From Desulfuromonadaceae bacterium GWB2_53_15 (lineage in GTDB: Bacteria; Desulfobacterota; Desulfuromonadia; Geobacterales; Pseudopelobacteraceae): DNA of 15,437 nt. Under the pieces are notes generated by a model that was given only the letters and a program-made list of their open reading frames with translations, did not search any database and was not told the DNA's origin. Positions 13,501 to 15,437 of this stretch are shown here, one piece after another; the first letter of the stretch is position 1; every line of letters begins with the position of its first letter. The position numbers and the translations under genes were made by a program. The stretch covers positions 1 to 15,437 of the forward strand of contig MHXL01000052.1 in the NCBI GenBank assembly GCA_001824455.1, given 5' to 3'.

Positions 13501-15413
13501 TAACCGGCACGGTTAACTTCAGCGGTTTCACACCGGGTGGCCCGCTGTATGTCGTACTGGAAAACGATAAATTCAGCCGCAGCACCCATGCTGCAATGGT
13601 GTCCGCGCCGAGCGCCCCGCAAGCCTTCATGATCAGTGGCGTCCCGGATGGGGGCTATCGCTTGTTTGCCTTCATCGACCAGAACAACAATCAAGTGCTG
13701 GATGACGGTGATTACCGGGTAGGCGATGATCAGGGCGGCATCGTCCTGGTCAGCGGAAACCCGGTCAGCGGTGTGTCGCTCATCATTTCTGCCTCCAATG
13801 CCGTCGCCACTGTCAAGACCAATCACCACAAGAACCCGAGCGTACCGTTCGATGGGTACACCCTTGATTTCCGGGTCGAATCCAATGCTAAACGAGTGGT
13901 TTCAGCCTCACTGGTCACCGGGCCATTCGTGATCGGCCAGGTCGACCTGGGCACATTCAAGGGAGACGCCCTGCAAAGCTGGCTCTCCCTGCCGGCAGGG
14001 GATATTCCGGCGCTTGGCGCTGCCTACACGATTAATGTAACCTACAACGACGGTTCGACGGAAGTCCTCACAACAACGGTGAGCGGCGTTCTGGGCGACT
14101 TTGCCGTGCCACAGTCTCCGGCGGCCAACAGTACAGTCACTTCAGGACCTGTTTTTTCCTGGTCGGCACCGGTGCCGGCGCCATCGTACTCTTATACGTA
14201 TTCACTGCGGCTGCAGGATGCCACTGGTATGCCTTTGTGGCAAAACGACTCGCTGCTGCTGCCTTCACAGCTGTCGTCACCCTACAATTTCGATCAGTCG
14301 GCCCAACCGGCGCTTCTGGTGAATGGCCAGTCCTACCGCTGGTCAATCGTGATACGGGACGGCAACGGCAACACCTCGAATATCGAGACCCCCTTCACAT
14401 TCAACGACACGACGCCGGCAACCGTTTTGTCTGTTACACCTGCGGCAGGGACAACCAACATTGCCTTGAACAGCGATGTTCGCGCTGCATTCAGTGACGC
14501 CATGGACTGGAGCAGTCTCAACGGTTTGACCTTCACTTTGAACAATGGGGCTACCGGCAAGGTGTTCTACGACTCGTTTTCCCGGACAGCCATCTTTAAG
14601 CCGATGGCCCAGCTCGCGCCGGGCACCACCTACACGGCAACCATCGCCGCCTCGGTCCGTGATCTGGCTGGCAATCCTTTAGCCGCTGCTTACTCCTGGA
14701 ATTTTACGACCGGGGCGAGTGTCCAGGTCATAACCGGAAGCAACGGCATCACGACCACACCGGTCAGGGTCCAGCTGTCCGGGGCTAAGATTGATCTGCC
14801 GGCCGGAACCCAGCTAAAGGATGCGGCCGGAAATCCCCTGGCAGGCGCGCTCGACTTGGGTGTGGCGACAAGGGCCACCAAAGCCGATCTGCCTGTTGTT
14901 GCCCAGATGGGGCATCTCACTGATGGCAGCTCATTGAAGGCAATTGGCGCATCGGTAGATATAGTCATCTCCAGCAGCGCCGGACAGGTCAAAACTATCA
15001 CCCCCTTCATGATCGTGAATCTGGCGGTGCCGCCGGCCTTTGCCGCGCCGGGTACGACGATTCCCTACTACAGTTTCGACGGCACCAACTGGAATCTGGA
15101 GGGAACCGCGACGGTCAAGGCGGACGGCACGGTCGATATTACTGTAACGCACCTGTCGCTCTGGGCGATTGCCCAGTTCCAGCTCTATCCGAATGGTATT
15201 CTGATAACGGCCGCCGGCAAGACGGTTCCGGATATCAGCGATGCCCTCCAGGCCCTCCGGATTGCGGTCGGCCTGGACAGCGCAACGGCGGCCGAATTGG
15301 GCAGCGGAGATGTGGCGCCGCTGTCCGGAGGCCTGCCGGCGCCTGACGGCAGCATCACGGTCGGTGATGCCATGATTATCCTGCAAAAAGCGCTGGGGAT
15401 CGTAAACTGGTGA
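10587..15413 (+). CDS. Giant multidomain exoprotein: BNR/Asp-box propeller, Ig/Fn3-like modules, dockerin-like tail
   Basis: A 1608-residue exported protein. The signal peptide covers about 1-39 (long N-region, cut near EAQA-AFS). Residues 40-650 hold about 13 repeats of roughly 46 residues with Asp-box cores such as KTVDGGTNW, KSTDGGASW and RSSDGGATW, predicting one or two beta-propellers. Then come an ASH-like Ig module (about 652-760, SPSSMSFGSIATG) and a prealbumin-like module (770-855). An Fn3 module (860-963) is followed by a second copy of the prealbumin-like module (972-1069) with a calcium-type loop DQNNNQVLDDGD (1031-1042). The remainder is Ig/Fn3-like segments, a Big_5 Ig domain (1275-1376), and a dockerin-like end (1530-1608, DGSITVGDAMIILQKAL). 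AAAGGAGGG (10572-10580) lies six bases before the ATG; an in-frame TTG at 10554 is not credible. No LPXTG or PEP-CTERM signal is seen. The function is unknown: adhesion or extracellular scaffold is likely. Confidence 0.85.
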   Translation: MLNYAGRMVHSMIMRSAIWALAPLLVMAVLVAGSGEAQAAFSNWSSMGPAGGKVSALAVNPSKRLEVLVGGQAAIFKSISSANSWTMSHAGSQVSALAYDPANQNIAYSGRQDGVWKTVDGGTNWAFLAGSPATKAFAVDPLTPATLYAVGNTSIMKSTDGGASWNPTGAISNPSTIAIDKTSTNIVYAGTTGGGIFRSSDGGATWTAINGSGLGSLFVNGIAVDPVTASILTIATSGGIYRSTDTGVTWTQDASGFFSVSSAVLIAQDQLTPAFLYTCVIGNGPSGLYKSSDSGVSWVPVIGMSGGCDAIAIDPVISAIVYVGRADGVTKSTDRFATTVTPANANTGLVMTSIPSLAVDPVSPQTIYAGGLFGQIYKSFDGAATWGNIPLPGPASDVSVLAIVPATTNIYAGTTGSSSGVFYSSNSGAGWTQENTGLTNASIQGIAIGPDAMLDTYMAVYSDGVYKNNGSVAPVWGLTAGNVDITNTNMSAIVSDGIAGHAYAATSGGGIFMTTDGGALWTTPATPPTNSLIYSLAASKSTPGVLLAGSSGPAYLTTDSGTTWTPTGAGPSNITALAIHPGNSSVALAGTANGGVYITADQGGSWQPVTAGIPSAGPGLFAGVASIAFDGQAPPNAYIGFKGLGVYKRAISPFFSISPSSMSFGSIATGTTATVTVSVANSGSLPMNVTFGAMAAPYSPAASAVNPCPSLTAAFQLAPGASCNLDIACSPSAVGSFPGTFLISSDAPGSPHLFTLNASAVNPPPANVFRQVSGVANYTGATRAFITVATGMRGPVGTSVASGPGAYQINGVPAGVFPLFAFVDTHGTGTPHHSDPYFTGSVDTTTADAVLNINFTTPTPTAPVTPAWIDLSPTDGGGVVQWDMPLDSNLSEMADSYSIYWSTTPNPGPGNTVGGGSKTVVAGMDNHLILSGLTNGLDYFITATAWNGSTESVPAPVAGPVRIGIATAGVSVTGTVNFSGFTPGGPLYVVLENDKFSRSTHAAMVSAPSAPQAFMISGVPDGGYRLFAFIDQNNNQVLDDGDYRVGDDQGGIVLVSGNPVSGVSLIISASNAVATVKTNHHKNPSVPFDGYTLDFRVESNAKRVVSASLVTGPFVIGQVDLGTFKGDALQSWLSLPAGDIPALGAAYTINVTYNDGSTEVLTTTVSGVLGDFAVPQSPAANSTVTSGPVFSWSAPVPAPSYSYTYSLRLQDATGMPLWQNDSLLLPSQLSSPYNFDQSAQPALLVNGQSYRWSIVIRDGNGNTSNIETPFTFNDTTPATVLSVTPAAGTTNIALNSDVRAAFSDAMDWSSLNGLTFTLNNGATGKVFYDSFSRTAIFKPMAQLAPGTTYTATIAASVRDLAGNPLAAAYSWNFTTGASVQVITGSNGITTTPVRVQLSGAKIDLPAGTQLKDAAGNPLAGALDLGVATRATKADLPVVAQMGHLTDGSSLKAIGASVDIVISSSAGQVKTITPFMIVNLAVPPAFAAPGTTIPYYSFDGTNWNLEGTATVKADGTVDITVTHLSLWAIAQFQLYPNGILITAAGKTVPDISDALQALRIAVGLDSATAAELGSGDVAPLSGGLPAPDGSITVGDAMIILQKALGIVNW

Positions 15414-15437
15414 CAGAAATATACATAGACAATAAGG

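Overview
The window reads as a chromosomal segment of a Gram-negative, moderately GC-rich bacterium. The best guess is a Geobacter-like member of the Desulfuromonadia (former Deltaproteobacteria). This is an inference from family resemblance: a TatB-like protein with a GMPE start, an NtrB/NtrC pair behind dusB, FecR-domain and TPR/beta-barrel envelope proteins, and a long exoprotein with a dockerin-like tail. No 16S rRNA or other taxonomic marker is present.

Layout. (1) 2-61 is probably the last codons of an upstream gene. (2) 277-1207 holds a beta-carbonic anhydrase (+) and a TatA/TatB-family subunit (-). They converge on a shared bidirectional terminator. (3) 1267-1346 carries divergent candidate promoters for the Tat gene and for a dusB-ntrB-ntrC operon (1411-5050). 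That order is the one known as nifR3-ntrB-ntrC in alphaproteobacteria. (4) 5209-5915 is a ribbon-helix-helix antitoxin / MazF toxin pair with overlapping genes and a tandem repeat upstream that may be its operator. (5) 5916-6895 holds REP hairpins, a terminator-ended structured stretch that might be a small RNA, and a REP-associated tyrosine transposase (RAYT) on the minus strand. (6) 7162-7728 is a cysteine hydrolase of the isochorismatase family with its own terminator. (7) 7979-15413 is an envelope/secretion cluster of three genes: a TPR plus outer-membrane beta-barrel protein, an exported FecR-domain protein, and a 1608-residue exoprotein with beta-propeller (BNR/Asp-box) repeats, several Ig/Fn3-like modules and a dockerin-like C terminus.

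The most distinctive signal is a family of eight short hairpins between 3493 and 6604. Each starts with GTAG (or a decayed GCAG) followed by a GGGCG...CGCCC stem. This is the hallmark of REP elements handled by RAYT proteins, and a RAYT gene sits among them. One inverted pair lies between ntrB and ntrC, two near-identical direct copies flank the toxin-antitoxin module, and a pair is built in frame into the RAYT gene itself. The TAG of the GTAG motif also serves as the stop codon of both ntrB and the RAYT gene.

The second item of interest is the 7979-15413 cluster. A 14-strand-like barrel with a TPR domain, a periplasmic FecR protein ending in an OMP-signal-like strand, and a very large exported protein could form an export and display system for that protein. 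That function is inference, not shown by the sequence.
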